A DNA stretch of 18,111 bases from contig JAFTBD010000037.1 in NCBI GenBank assembly GCA_017455385.1, positions 1-18,111 on the forward strand, in the 5' to 3' direction. Source of the stretch: Clostridia bacterium. Lineage in GTDB: Bacteria; Bacillota; Clostridia; Christensenellales; CAG-1252. Each line of letters begins with the position of its first letter. The first letter of the stretch is position 1. Below the pieces are notes generated by a model that was not told where the DNA came from, ran no database searches, and saw nothing but the letters and a program-made list of their open reading frames with translations. A program made the translations under genes and the position numbers. This document shows, piece after piece, positions 1 to 6,845 of the stretch.

Positions 1-1
1 C

Positions 2-1048
2 GTCATCTGCTCCTCGCAGAAGAAGTTCAAGACGATGAAGCTCATCCCCTTCATCATCGGTATCGGCGCGGGTTATGCTTGCGCGGCGTTCTTCTCCATC
101 TTCGGCTATGCCTGCGACGCAGATTACCTCAAGATCATCAACTGGGCTCCGCTCGTTGATAACTTCTCCACGGTGAAGTTCACTTCCTTCTTCAACTATC
201 CGCGCTTCGGTCTCATCGAGGCGATTAAAGAGATGGTCAATGGTGAGGCGGGCATCGCCGGTGCTTCTACGCTGACCGGTGCGGGCGTCGCTAAGATCGC
301 CATCGCGTTCATCCCCGTTGCGCTCGTCGTTTTCGCCGAGCACATCGCAGACCACAAGAACCTCGGTTCCATTATCGGCCGTGACCTCGTTGAAGGCGAG
401 CCGGGTCTCGAGAAGACCCTCCTCGGCGACGGCGTCGGTTCCATCGCGGGTACCATCTTCGGTATCTGCCCGAATACCACCTATGGTGAGTCCGTCGGTT
501 GCGTGGCTATCACCAAGAACGCTTCCATCCGCTCCATCTTCGTGGCGGCTATCATGTGTATCGTCCTGTCCTTCGTCAGCCCGATCATGGCTCTCTTGCA
601 GACCATCCCGAGCTGTGTCATGGGCGGCGTGTGCTTGACCCTTTACGGATTCATCGCTGTCAGCGGTCTTAAGATGTTCAAAGAGATCGACCTCGGCGAG
701 AATAAGAATCTCTTCACGGTCAGCGCGATCCTTATTGCGGGTATCGGTGGCCTCGCCATCAAGATCCCGTATGGCATCGTCAATGGCAGTGCTTCCGTCG
801 AAGTCATCGAGATCACCGAGATCGCGACGGCTCTCATCCTCGGCATCTGCGTCTATGCTTTGATGAATTACATCGAGAAGAAGAATGCGACCATCGCTCC
901 CGCAGAGGGCGAGGAAGACGAACCCGAGAGCCTGATCGTTGCGGCGGTCGGTCCCAATACCAGCCTTGAGGTCGGCGGAACGGAAGAAGCCGCGAGCGAA
1001 GAAGCTCCTGCGGAAGAAGCTCCTGCGGACACCACCGACGCACAATAA
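2..1048 (+). CDS. uraA: Uracil permease, NCS2 family (5' truncated by window edge)
   Basis: The reading frame is open from base 2 and continues to TAA at 1046-1048, so the N-terminus lies outside the window. About 348 residues are visible. They are highly hydrophobic with multiple membrane spans and include the NCS2-type motif NTTYGESVG near visible residue 160, which forms part of the nucleobase site in UraA-like carriers. The family moves uracil (or xanthine) across the cytoplasmic membrane, usually with protons. The C-terminal 45 or so residues are a soluble acidic tail rich in Glu, Ala and Pro with an EEAPAEEAPA repeat, which is unusual for the family. The gene lies 68 nt upstream of upp on the same strand, which favours uracil over xanthine as substrate: import followed by conversion to UMP. 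The internal ATG at 35 is not the real start because homologous sequence continues upstream of it. Confidence 0.9.
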   Translation, partial: VICSSQKKFKTMKLIPFIIGIGAGYACAAFFSIFGYACDADYLKIINWAPLVDNFSTVKFTSFFNYPRFGLIEAIKEMVNGEAGIAGASTLTGAGVAKIAIAFIPVALVVFAEHIADHKNLGSIIGRDLVEGEPGLEKTLLGDGVGSIAGTIFGICPNTTYGESVGCVAITKNASIRSIFVAAIMCIVLSFVSPIMALLQTIPSCVMGGVCLTLYGFIAVSGLKMFKEIDLGENKNLFTVSAILIAGIGGLAIKIPYGIVNGSASVEVIEITEIATALILGICVYALMNYIEKKNATIAPAEGEEDEPESLIVAAVGPNTSLEVGGTEEAASEEAPAEEAPADTTDAQ

Positions 1049-1071
1049 TCGATATAATAACAAAATAGCTA

Positions 1072-1093
1072 ATGGGAGACTTCGGTCTCCCAT
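1072..1093 (+). other. UUCG-capped stem-loop between uracil permease and upp
   Basis: A perfect 9-bp stem (ATGGGAGAC paired with GTCTCCCAT) is closed by the very stable tetraloop TTCG. It lies 11 nt before the upp ribosome site (AAGGAG, 1104-1109). No T-run follows, so it does not look like an intrinsic terminator. It more likely acts as an RNA processing or stability element, or as a roadblock that sets the relative expression of the two genes. Confidence 0.7.
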
Positions 1094-1116
1094 ACTGCTA
1101 TACAAGGAGAACTGAA

Positions 1117-1755
1117 ATGACTTTTCCCAAGAACGTAACGGTATTTAATCATCCGCTTATCAATCATAAGATCGCCATTCTCCGCAATGAGAACACCGGA
1201 ATGAAAGAGTTCCGTGAGCTCGTGGAGGAGATCACCACGTTGATGGCTTTCGAGAGCCTGAAGGACATCCCCACCACCGAGATCGACGTCAAGACCCCGT
1301 TGGAGCTTTGCCGCCAGACAGTCGTGCAGGAGAAGAGCGTTGTGGTCGTTCCCGTGCTCCGTGCCGGTCTCGGCATGGTGAATGGCATCCACACCTTGCT
1401 CCCCACCGCGAAAGTAGGTCACATCGGTCTTTACAGGAACGAAGAGACCTTGGAGCCCTGCGAGTATTACTGCAAACTTCCCGACGGTGTGGAGAATAAG
1501 ACGGTCATCGTCCTCGATCCGATGCTCGCGACGGGCGGTAGTGCCGTGGCGGCGATCAATATGCTGAAAGCGCGCGGCTGCAAGAAGATCAAGCAGATGT
1601 CCATCATCGCGGCGCCCGTCGGCGTGGAGACCCTTGCGAAGGCGCATCCGGACGTGCAGATCTATGTGGCGACGGTGGATCGCCAGCTGAATGAGCACGG
1701 TTACATCCTGCCCGGACTTGGCGACGCGGGCGATCGTCTCTTCGGCACGAAATAA
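1117..1755 (+). CDS. upp: Uracil phosphoribosyltransferase
   Basis: The protein has 212 residues, close to the usual ~209. It makes UMP and pyrophosphate from uracil and PRPP in the cytosol, the main step of uracil salvage. Visible signatures are VPVLRAGLGM (residues 78-87), the PRPP-binding loop VLDPMLATGGS (132-142), and the uracil-binding C-terminal motif GYILPGLGDAGDRLFGT (195-211). The start at 1117 is chosen because AAGGAG lies 7 nt upstream and the protein then begins in the family-typical way (MTF..., leading into NHPLINHKI). The upstream in-frame ATG at 1072 would translate a hairpin. It forms a unit with the permease gene before it. A hairpin at 1801-1842 is the likely end of the transcript. 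Confidence 0.97.
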   Translation: MTFPKNVTVFNHPLINHKIAILRNENTGMKEFRELVEEITTLMAFESLKDIPTTEIDVKTPLELCRQTVVQEKSVVVVPVLRAGLGMVNGIHTLLPTAKVGHIGLYRNEETLEPCEYYCKLPDGVENKTVIVLDPMLATGGSAVAAINMLKARGCKKIKQMSIIAAPVGVETLAKAHPDVQIYVATVDRQLNEHGYILPGLGDAGDRLFGTK

Positions 1756-1800
1756 GCGACAGCGTATAGCGGCACATATACTTCGCTAACTAATTCATCA

Positions 1801-1842
1801 ACGGGCAGTTACGTACGATCAGTACGCGCCTGCCCGTTTCTT
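1801..1842 (+). terminator. Compound hairpin downstream of upp, putative terminator
   Basis: The outer stem ACGGGCAG/CTGCCCGT (1801-1808 with 1830-1837) encloses an inner stem CGTAC/GTACG (1812-1816 with 1822-1826) and is followed by TTCTTC. The U-tract is weak, so termination is plausible rather than certain. The same hairpin, with changed but still paired bases, recurs at 7448-7489 and is treated as part of a repeat family. Confidence 0.5.
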
Positions 1843-1921
1843 CATAGAGCGCTCGTCTCTGCACCACTCTCCGCCGTCGCTGGATTTTGTAAAGCGCCTG
1901 TGCGGTTTTTCGTCTCGGGGT

Positions 1922-1948
1922 CCCCAAGAAACTAAATATTTCTTGGGG
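1922..1948. other. Perfect 10-bp hairpin in intergenic repeat
   Basis: CCCCAAGAAA pairs perfectly with TTTCTTGGGG around the 7-nt loop CTAAATA. No T-run follows on the plus strand, so it is not a standard terminator. It sits between the two related repeat units of the upp-mrp intergenic region. Confidence 0.7.
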
Positions 1949-2111
1949 TGAATCTGCCTCGCGACTGTACTCCTCTCCGTGCTCGCTTGATTTAGTAAAA
2001 TGCCGTTGCCGGATTTTGTAAAGCGCCTAGGTGGTTTGCCATCTTTCGCGTCAGCGCTACCTTCATTCCTAATTCGTAACTACGTGTAGCGATACGCTTC
2101 GCGTATATTTG

Positions 2112-2140
2112 TTGACTTTTCCCTATATTTGTGGTAAAAT
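2112..2140 (+). promoter_or_regulatory. Sigma-A-type promoter of mrp-pyrR
   Basis: TTGACT (2112-2117), a 17-nt spacer and TAAAAT (2135-2140), preceded by TGG as an extended -10. Transcription would begin near 2147, which excludes the in-frame ATG at 2109 as the mrp start. Confidence 0.8.
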
Positions 2141-2168
2141 TATCATACTAAACTATGTGAGGTTTATT

Positions 2169-2984
2169 ATGGCTTGCGATCATAATTGTGACAGTTGCTC
2201 GGAGAATTGCGGCGAGAGGAAGGGGGGCATTCCCAAGGAGCCTCTCCACGAGCTCGCTCGGGTCAAGAAGGTCATCGGCATCATCAGCGGGAAGGGCGGC
2301 GTCGGCAAGTCGCTCGTGACTTCTCTCTTGGCGGTGACGTGTCAGCGCAGGGGGTATCGCGCGGCGATCCTCGACGCGGACATCACGGGTCCCTCCATTC
2401 CGCGCGCATTCGGCGTGCATGGCAGGGCGTATGGGGACGAGTCGGGCATTCTCCCGATGGAGACCGCTTTCGGCACGCAGATCATGAGCATCAATCTTCT
2501 TTTGGAGAATGAGACCGATCCCGTCGTATGGCGCGGACCCGTCGTGGCGGGTATGGTGAAAAATTTCTGGTCGCAGGTGGTCTGGAAGGACGTAGACTAT
2601 ATGTTTGTGGATATGCCTCCCGGCACGGGCGACGTTCCCTTGACCGTGATGCAGTCCATTCCCTTGGACGGCGTCATCGTGGTCACCACGCCGCAGGATC
2701 TCGTGGAGATGATCGTGCAGAAGGCGGTCAAGATGGCTGAGCTTCTTCACGTTCCCGTGATCGGCTTCGTGGAGAATATGTCCTATTTCATTTGCACGAA
2801 TTGCTGGGAGAAACACCGCATTTTCGGCGAGAGCAAGGCGGAGAGGATCCGGAAGGACACAGGCAAGGTGGTGGAGGAGCTCCCCATCGATCCCGCCATC
2901 ACCGCGCTCGAGGACAGCGGCAAGATCGAGCTCGTCGAGCTGGATTATCTGAACGCCCTGATGGACGAGGTGGAGAAACTCTGA
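2169..2984 (+). CDS. mrp: Mrp/NBP35-family P-loop ATPase, Fe-S cluster carrier
   Basis: The protein has 271 residues. The family binds and transfers [4Fe-4S] clusters to apo-enzymes in the cytosol using an ATPase of the MinD/ParA type. Features seen: an N-terminal cysteine cluster C3-x3-C7-x2-C10-x3-C14, like that of NBP35-type members; the deviant Walker A SGKGGVGKS (40-48); DADITGPSIPR (70-79); VDMPPGTGD (147-155); and the C-terminal cluster-binding pair CTNC (209-212). In many relatives the pair is followed by Gly, here by WEKH. The start at 2169 follows GTGAGG and lies downstream of the promoter. The gene shares one base with pyrR, so the two are co-transcribed and probably translationally coupled. 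No other Fe-S assembly gene is adjacent; the metalloproteins later in the window are possible but unproven clients. Confidence 0.93.
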   Translation: MACDHNCDSCSENCGERKGGIPKEPLHELARVKKVIGIISGKGGVGKSLVTSLLAVTCQRRGYRAAILDADITGPSIPRAFGVHGRAYGDESGILPMETAFGTQIMSINLLLENETDPVVWRGPVVAGMVKNFWSQVVWKDVDYMFVDMPPGTGDVPLTVMQSIPLDGVIVVTTPQDLVEMIVQKAVKMAELLHVPVIGFVENMSYFICTNCWEKHRIFGESKAERIRKDTGKVVEELPIDPAITALEDSGKIELVELDYLNALMDEVEKL

Positions 2985-3517
2985 TGAGACGCAAGACCAT
3001 CTTGATGGACGCGATGAGCGTCGAGCGCGCGCTCCTGCGTATCTCGCACGAGATATTGGAACGGAATAAAGGGACGGAGGATCTCGTCCTTCTCGGCATC
3101 AAGACGCGCGGTGTGCCGATGGCGGAGCGCATTCGAACGAATATCAAGCGGATCGAAGGGAAGGACATCCCTTGCGGCTCCCTGGACATCACCCTCTATC
3201 GGGACGACCTCACGGAGCTCTCGGATGACGCTTCCGTCATCAGTTCTGACTTTCCTTGCGAGGTCGTGAATAAGAATATCATCCTCTTGGACGACGTCCT
3301 CTTCACGGGGCGCACCGTTCGTGCGGCGATCGAAGCCATATTGGACAAGGGAAGACCTCGGACCATCCAGCTCGCCGTCCTCGTGGACAGGGGACACCGT
3401 GAGCTCCCGATCCGCGCGGACTTTGTCGGCAAGAATATCCCCACCTCTTTGAAGGAGATGATCTCAGTCGCTTTCGATGAGACGGACGGGGAGACGGGCG
3501 TCTATATCTGCGAGTAA
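2984..3517 (+). CDS. pyrR: PyrR, bifunctional pyr regulator / uracil phosphoribosyltransferase
   Basis: The 177-residue length is normal for PyrR. In Gram-positive bacteria it binds pyr mRNA leaders in response to UMP/UTP and causes attenuation, and it also has weak uracil phosphoribosyltransferase activity. Visible: LLGIKTRGVPMAERI (36-50), the SLDITLYRDDL region (66-76), the PRPP-binding loop LLDDVLFTGRTVR (101-113) and LVDRGHRELPIRADFVGKNIPT (133-154). The ATG overlaps the mrp stop codon (TGATG), and no separate promoter is seen, so it depends on the mrp transcript. No pyr biosynthesis operon or recognisable PyrR-binding leader is in the window. The nearby permease-upp pair is a plausible target, but its leader is off the edge. 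Confidence 0.96.
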   Translation: MRRKTILMDAMSVERALLRISHEILERNKGTEDLVLLGIKTRGVPMAERIRTNIKRIEGKDIPCGSLDITLYRDDLTELSDDASVISSDFPCEVVNKNIILLDDVLFTGRTVRAAIEAILDKGRPRTIQLAVLVDRGHRELPIRADFVGKNIPTSLKEMISVAFDETDGETGVYICE

Positions 3518-3535
3518 CGACCCGCCTATACATAG

Positions 3536-3565
3536 AAAAAAGTCGGCTCCTCGCCGACTTTTTTT
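3536..3565. terminator. Bidirectional terminator between pyrR and HU gene
   Basis: The stem AGTCGGC/GCCGACT (3541-3547 with 3553-3559) with loop TCCTC is flanked by an A-run on the left and seven T on the right (3559-3565). It can end pyrR on the plus strand and the HU gene on the minus strand. Confidence 0.92.
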
Positions 3566-3592
3566 GATTTAGCTTTTCTTTACGAACAGTGA

Positions 3593-3868
3593 TTACGCGT
3601 TGAAGCCGTCCTTGTAGGACTTGCCGAACTTCATAACGGGCTTCTTGCTCGCCGCGATCTTGATCTTCGCGCCGGTGAGCGGGTTGATGCCCTCTTTCGC
3701 GGGAACATCCTTCAGCTCGATGGTGCCGAAGCCGACAAGGCTCACTTTCTCGCCTGCCTTCAGAGCCTCGGTGATCGCCTCGATGAAAGCGTCAACAGCC
3801 TTCGCGGACTGTGCGTTGGTGAGTGCTGCTTTAGCGGCGATAGCTTTTACTAAATCGTTCTTTGTCAT
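3593..3868 (-). CDS. hup: HU-family DNA-binding protein
   Basis: The protein has 91 residues, full length for HU. It is a small basic histone-like dimer that binds and bends DNA with little sequence preference and compacts the nucleoid. Visible: an N-terminal helix (MTKNDLVKAIAAKAAL), the signature GFGTIELKD (47-55), the beta-arm with the intercalating-proline motif around INPLTGAKIKIAASKKPVMKFGK, and a normal C-terminus. The start follows a strong AGGGAGG (3878-3884, complement). It is a single-gene transcript with a near-consensus promoter and a shared terminator, as expected for an abundant structural protein. Sequence does not separate HU from IHF-like relatives fully, but the length and arm favour HU. 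Confidence 0.97.
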   Translation of the reverse strand: MTKNDLVKAIAAKAALTNAQSAKAVDAFIEAITEALKAGEKVSLVGFGTIELKDVPAKEGINPLTGAKIKIAASKKPVMKFGKSYKDGFNA

Positions 3869-3905
3869 TTGAAAATACCTCCCTTAGACAAATTATGTCA
3901 ACATC

Positions 3906-3934
3906 ATTATATCATACAAAATATAGCGTGTCAA
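3906..3934 (-). promoter_or_regulatory. Strong promoter of HU gene
   Basis: Read on the minus strand it has TTGACA (3934-3929), exactly 17 nt, then TATAAT (3911-3906), a perfect consensus in both boxes. This fits the high expression expected for HU. Confidence 0.93.
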
Positions 3935-3955
3935 TAGGCGGATTCACTCTAAATG

Positions 3956-3984
3956 TTGTGTTTTCGCCGTTTTTATAGTATAAT
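3956..3984 (+). promoter_or_regulatory. Promoter of the unknown gene at 4072
   Basis: TTGTGT (3956-3961), a 17-nt spacer and TATAAT (3979-3984). It fires divergently from the HU promoter; the two -35 boxes are about 20 nt apart. The predicted leader before the gene is about 80 nt. Confidence 0.75.
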
Positions 3985-4071
3985 ATACCCGTTTCGAGCG
4001 GAAATATACGTCCCCTCGGTCAAATATTGGACGTCGAAACGCATTTTTATACGTTTCACGGAAGGAGCGAT

Positions 4072-4803
4072 ATGAAAAGGAACGTTATGTTCACGGGGGA
4101 TCTGACCCCCGCGGAGCGGGCGGTGATGATCCGCTTCGCCATCGAGATCGGCACGGCTGCCAAATGTCACACGAATTGCCTATTGCGTCCCTTCGACGCC
4201 ACGCTTCTGGAAGCGGCATTCCGCGAGAAAGAGGCGAAGATCGAGGCGCGCGAGCGTGCTTATATCGAGAGCGCGAAGACATTTGATCCCGCGCGGGCGA
4301 ATGACTCTCTCCGCAGTTATCTCGGCGGCGACGTCACCAATGAGTCTTATGCCAAATACGTGGCGGATCTCATCCGTCAAGAGGAAGAGGTCAAGTCGCA
4401 GATACGCCGTTCCTATCACGTGACGGTGGACTACGCCTATCTCACCGAGTCGGACGAGGCATTTCATAAGAGCCTCTCTCCGCGAGTCACTTTCGGCGAC
4501 GGCAACGAGCTTTATGAAGCGTGTGCGTTCACCCTGACGCGCGAGATCAAGGATGCGCTTCTCGATTCCTCCCTCGGCGACGATCCCGAGGAAGGGTACG
4601 ATTACGGCGCCTTTTATCTCGGAGAGACGCCTCTCTGCTATGAGGATCTCGAGGTGACGGAGGGCGGCGAGCCCATCCTCTCCACCGTTTCGCACGAGGG
4701 GATCCTGGACTTATTCCTCTGCAAAGCGGACTTCGAGAAGTTCGTGGATTTCGAGCTCCAGCGTCCGCGCAATCGCAAGATCGCGGCGAAGCTCCTCGGG
4801 TAA
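4072..4803 (+). CDS. Hypothetical acidic cytosolic protein, family not recognised
   Basis: I do not recognise this 243-residue protein. It has no signal peptide or membrane span and is rich in Glu, Asp and Arg. There is a helical, charged segment around residues 45-120 (AAFREKEAKIEARERAYIE and following) with heptad-like spacing. Two cysteines (C31, C35 in AAKCHTNC) sit near the N-terminus. The C-terminal half contains acidic stretches such as SSLGDDPEEGYDYG. The start at 4072 is chosen because GGAAGGAG lies 5-7 nt upstream; the in-frame ATG at 4027 lacks a ribosome site. It has its own promoter (3956-3984) and is monocistronic, since the next gene also has its own promoter. Codon use matches the neighbours, so it looks like a resident gene. 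Confidence 0.8.
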   Translation: MKRNVMFTGDLTPAERAVMIRFAIEIGTAAKCHTNCLLRPFDATLLEAAFREKEAKIEARERAYIESAKTFDPARANDSLRSYLGGDVTNESYAKYVADLIRQEEEVKSQIRRSYHVTVDYAYLTESDEAFHKSLSPRVTFGDGNELYEACAFTLTREIKDALLDSSLGDDPEEGYDYGAFYLGETPLCYEDLEVTEGGEPILSTVSHEGILDLFLCKADFEKFVDFELQRPRNRKIAAKLLG

Positions 4804-4832
4804 TTTTTACGCCGAAAACAAGCGCGAAAGAT

Positions 4833-4861
4833 TTGACTTGCGCGCGCGAGAAGCCTATAAT
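4833..4861 (+). promoter_or_regulatory. Promoter of the tandem EEP-fold genes
   Basis: TTGACT (4833-4838), a 17-nt GC-rich spacer (CGCGCGCG) and TATAAT (4856-4861). Transcription would begin near 4868, giving a short leader with GGGAGG (4878-4883) before the ATG at 4893. Confidence 0.88.
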
Positions 4862-4892
4862 GAGTTAGAGTTTTTTCGGGAGGCACGAAGAA

Positions 4893-5834
4893 ATGAAAAA
4901 AGTCATTTTGATTGTTATTCCCGCCGTGATCTTGGCGGTCGTCATCGCCGTGATCGCGACGTTGGGCGCGTTTGGCTATTTCGCGTATTCTTCTTTGGAC
5001 TACACGGTGTCCGCGCCTGCCTTGGCAGAGGACGGATCCCTCGTCGTCATGAGCGCGAATATCCGCCGCAAAGAGAAGTGGTGGTCCACCAGCAAGATGG
5101 ATACGGGCAACTGCCGTTGGTATAAGCGCGCAGAGTATTTCCTCAAGAATATCGAGGCGGTAAAGCCGGATATCTTCGGTTCACAGGAAGTGCAGCCGGG
5201 GCAGTACGAATTCTTGACCAAGCACCTCGAAGGTTACAAGTCCGTCGTCACCTATCGCGACGACAGAGGTTGGCGCAGCGAGTCCTGTCCCATCTTCTAT
5301 AGCGAGGCGCGTTTCGAGCTCGTCGAGAGCGGCACCTATTGGCTGTCCGAGACCCCCGACGTGATGAGCGTCGATTGGGGCAGCGGCGAGAACCGCATCG
5401 TCACCTACGTGAACTTGAAAGATAAGGCAAATAACGATATGATCATTGCCGTCTATAATCTCCACCCCGACTGGGGTCACCCCGAGGCGCGTATCAAGCA
5501 GCTCGGCGTCGCCGCGGAGAAGGCGAAAGCGAGCACCGCGGACAAGGTGATCGTTCTCGGCGACTTCAATTCGGACAGGAACCGCACGGACGGTGCGGCG
5601 GGTCTCGCGCTTTTCGAGGAATTCCTGCAAGACAGCACGACCTTCCCCGGAATGACGAATTACGGCGTCACCTACAATGGCTACGATAAAGACGACGAGG
5701 ACGGCATGATGGGCTTGGACTACATCTTCCTCCCCGCGGACACCGACGTGAAGGCAGTCGGCAAGGTGGACACCGTCTATAACGGCATCTATCCGAGCGA
5801 CCATTTCCCCATTTGGGCGAAGGTAAAATTCTGA
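4893..5834 (+). CDS. Membrane-anchored endonuclease/exonuclease/phosphatase-fold protein
   Basis: The protein has 313 residues. An N-terminal hydrophobic anchor (residues 4-33, no lipobox) puts the catalytic domain outside the membrane. The rest matches the Mg-dependent EEP superfamily (DNase I, exonuclease III, inositol-phosphate phosphatase and sphingomyelinase relatives). Catalytic motifs are all present: SANIR (N56), SQEV (E99), NLHPDW (H191), GDFNS (D224, N226), LDYIFLP (D276) and SDHFPI (D303, H304). The substrate cannot be read from sequence; nucleic acid, phospholipid headgroup and phosphosugar are all possible. It is followed after 14 nt by a paralogue without the anchor, in the same transcript. 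A strong promoter and GGGAGG ribosome site precede it. Confidence 0.88.
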   Translation: MKKVILIVIPAVILAVVIAVIATLGAFGYFAYSSLDYTVSAPALAEDGSLVVMSANIRRKEKWWSTSKMDTGNCRWYKRAEYFLKNIEAVKPDIFGSQEVQPGQYEFLTKHLEGYKSVVTYRDDRGWRSESCPIFYSEARFELVESGTYWLSETPDVMSVDWGSGENRIVTYVNLKDKANNDMIIAVYNLHPDWGHPEARIKQLGVAAEKAKASTADKVIVLGDFNSDRNRTDGAAGLALFEEFLQDSTTFPGMTNYGVTYNGYDKDDEDGMMGLDYIFLPADTDVKAVGKVDTVYNGIYPSDHFPIWAKVKF

Positions 5835-5848
5835 TATCGAGGCATACT

Positions 5849-6667
5849 ATGAATCCCTTCTCTTACATTTCGTATTCTCTTCTGAAAAAGACCGTTTCCG
5901 CTCCCGCCCCGCGCGAGGACGTCACGGTCGTCAGCTACAATATCCGCTATTTTAATCACAATGCCGATCACGGCAAGTGCCATTGGTACGTCCGCGCAAA
6001 ATACGTTCTCTGCGAGATAGAGAAGCTCGCGCCAGACGTCCTTTGCTTGCAGGAGGTCCATCCGCCGCAGTTCGCCTTTCTCAAAAAGCACCTCACGGGG
6101 TATGAGCCTGTGATCGGATACCGTGAGAATAGAGGCGTGCACAGCGAGGCTTGCCCCATCTTTTATAATGCCGCGCGTTTCACCCTCTTGGACAGCGGCA
6201 CCTTCTGGCTCTCCGACACCCCCGACGTGCAGAGCAAGTTCGAGGATTCGTGGCATTATCGTATCGCCACCTTCGTGAAGCTCCGCGACAAGGACGGCAC
6301 CGTCGTGACCGTTTTCAATACCCACCCCGATTATCGCATCGAGGAAGTCAGGATCCGCCAGCTCCTCGTCCTCGCGGACAGAGTCAGGAAGGCGGAGGGC
6401 AAGGTCATCGTTACGGGCGACATGAACGCCGTGAAAGGGGAGAAGAGCCTACAGCCCTTTGAAGAGATGCTGAAGGACAGCAAGGACTTCCGCGGCGACG
6501 TTTTCGGCGCCACCTTCAATGGCTTCGGTGAGAAGCCGGAGGAGTGGATCGACTTCATATTCCTGCCGAAGGACGCGACGCTCATCGATACAGGCATCGA
6601 TAAGACGCTCTATGACGGCATTTATCCTTCCGATCATTTCCCGATCTGGGCGAAAGTCAAGTTTTAA
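5849..6667 (+). CDS. Cytosolic EEP-fold hydrolase, paralogue of preceding gene
   Basis: The 272 residues cover the same fold as the upstream gene but without signal or membrane anchor, so it should act in the cytosol. Motifs kept: SYNIR (N31), LQEV (E69), NTHPDY (H159), GDMNA (D181, N183; Met replaces the usual Phe), IDFIFLP (D235) and SDHFPI (D262, H263). The last 14 residues are identical to those of its neighbour (YPSDHFPIWAKVKF), and similarity runs the full length, so the pair arose by tandem duplication. The start at 5849 is used because GAGG (5839-5842) is well spaced; the in-frame ATG at 5813 lies inside the upstream gene. The transcript ends at the hairpin 6730-6770. Confidence 0.88.
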   Translation: MNPFSYISYSLLKKTVSAPAPREDVTVVSYNIRYFNHNADHGKCHWYVRAKYVLCEIEKLAPDVLCLQEVHPPQFAFLKKHLTGYEPVIGYRENRGVHSEACPIFYNAARFTLLDSGTFWLSDTPDVQSKFEDSWHYRIATFVKLRDKDGTVVTVFNTHPDYRIEEVRIRQLLVLADRVRKAEGKVIVTGDMNAVKGEKSLQPFEEMLKDSKDFRGDVFGATFNGFGEKPEEWIDFIFLPKDATLIDTGIDKTLYDGIYPSDHFPIWAKVKF

Positions 6668-6729
6668 CTAAGTTCGCCTAACGGCGAGCGAAGTTTGCTA
6701 TGCAAGGTAACTCTTAACATAAAAGCAGG

Positions 6730-6770
6730 AGCCGCCCTTTTTCACTATTGACGAGAGGGCGGCTTTTATT
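6730..6770 (+). terminator. Terminator of the EEP gene pair
   Basis: The perfect stem AGCCGCCCT/AGGGCGGCT (6730-6738 with 6756-6764) has a 17-nt loop and is followed by TTTTATT. The loop contains the -35 box of the next promoter. Confidence 0.85.
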
Positions 6771-6777
6771 GTATAAT
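6748..6777 (+). promoter_or_regulatory. Rubrerythrin promoter embedded in upstream terminator
   Basis: TTGACG (6748-6753) lies in the terminator loop. An 18-nt spacer contains the 3' arm of the hairpin, then comes TATAAT (6772-6777). The predicted leader is about 60 nt, with AAGGAG at 6832-6837. Confidence 0.75.
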
Positions 6778-6845
6778 AATAAAAGTGTTTTATATCATCG
6801 GGTATTCCCGAAAAAAGCGCAAATAAAGTATAAGGAGAAATAATT

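Larger units (their letters stand above)
1801..2033. repeat. Intergenic repeat region, copy 1 with internal repeats
   Basis: The roughly 410 nt between upp and mrp hold no convincing gene. Starting with the palindrome at 1801-1837, bases 1809-1883 match 7457-7530 at about 70% by eye with one indel. Inside the region GGATTTTGTAAAGCGCCT is repeated perfectly at 1882-1899 and 2011-2028. A related unit (minus strand: AAATC-AGCGA-GGAGAG-GT-CAG-CGAG) occurs around 1851-1892 and again around 1956-1995, and a third time in the 7490-7530 copy. A 10-bp hairpin sits between the units (1922-1948), and a smaller one (ATACGC/GCGTAT, 2092-2106) lies just before the mrp promoter. It resembles a dispersed palindromic (REP/MITE-like) family, but no transposase or terminal duplication was seen. 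Confidence 0.6.

Noticed and set aside
1072..1116. Alternative upp start at 1072
   Set aside because: It would translate through a perfect hairpin, has no ribosome site, and adds 15 residues not typical for the family.
1756..2111. Insertion sequence or transposase remnant in the upp-mrp gap
   Set aside because: Repeats and hairpins are present, but no transposase-like frame, terminal inverted repeats or target duplication could be seen.
2109..2168. Alternative mrp start at 2109
   Set aside because: The codon lies upstream of, or inside, the promoter (2112-2140) and would not be in the mRNA.
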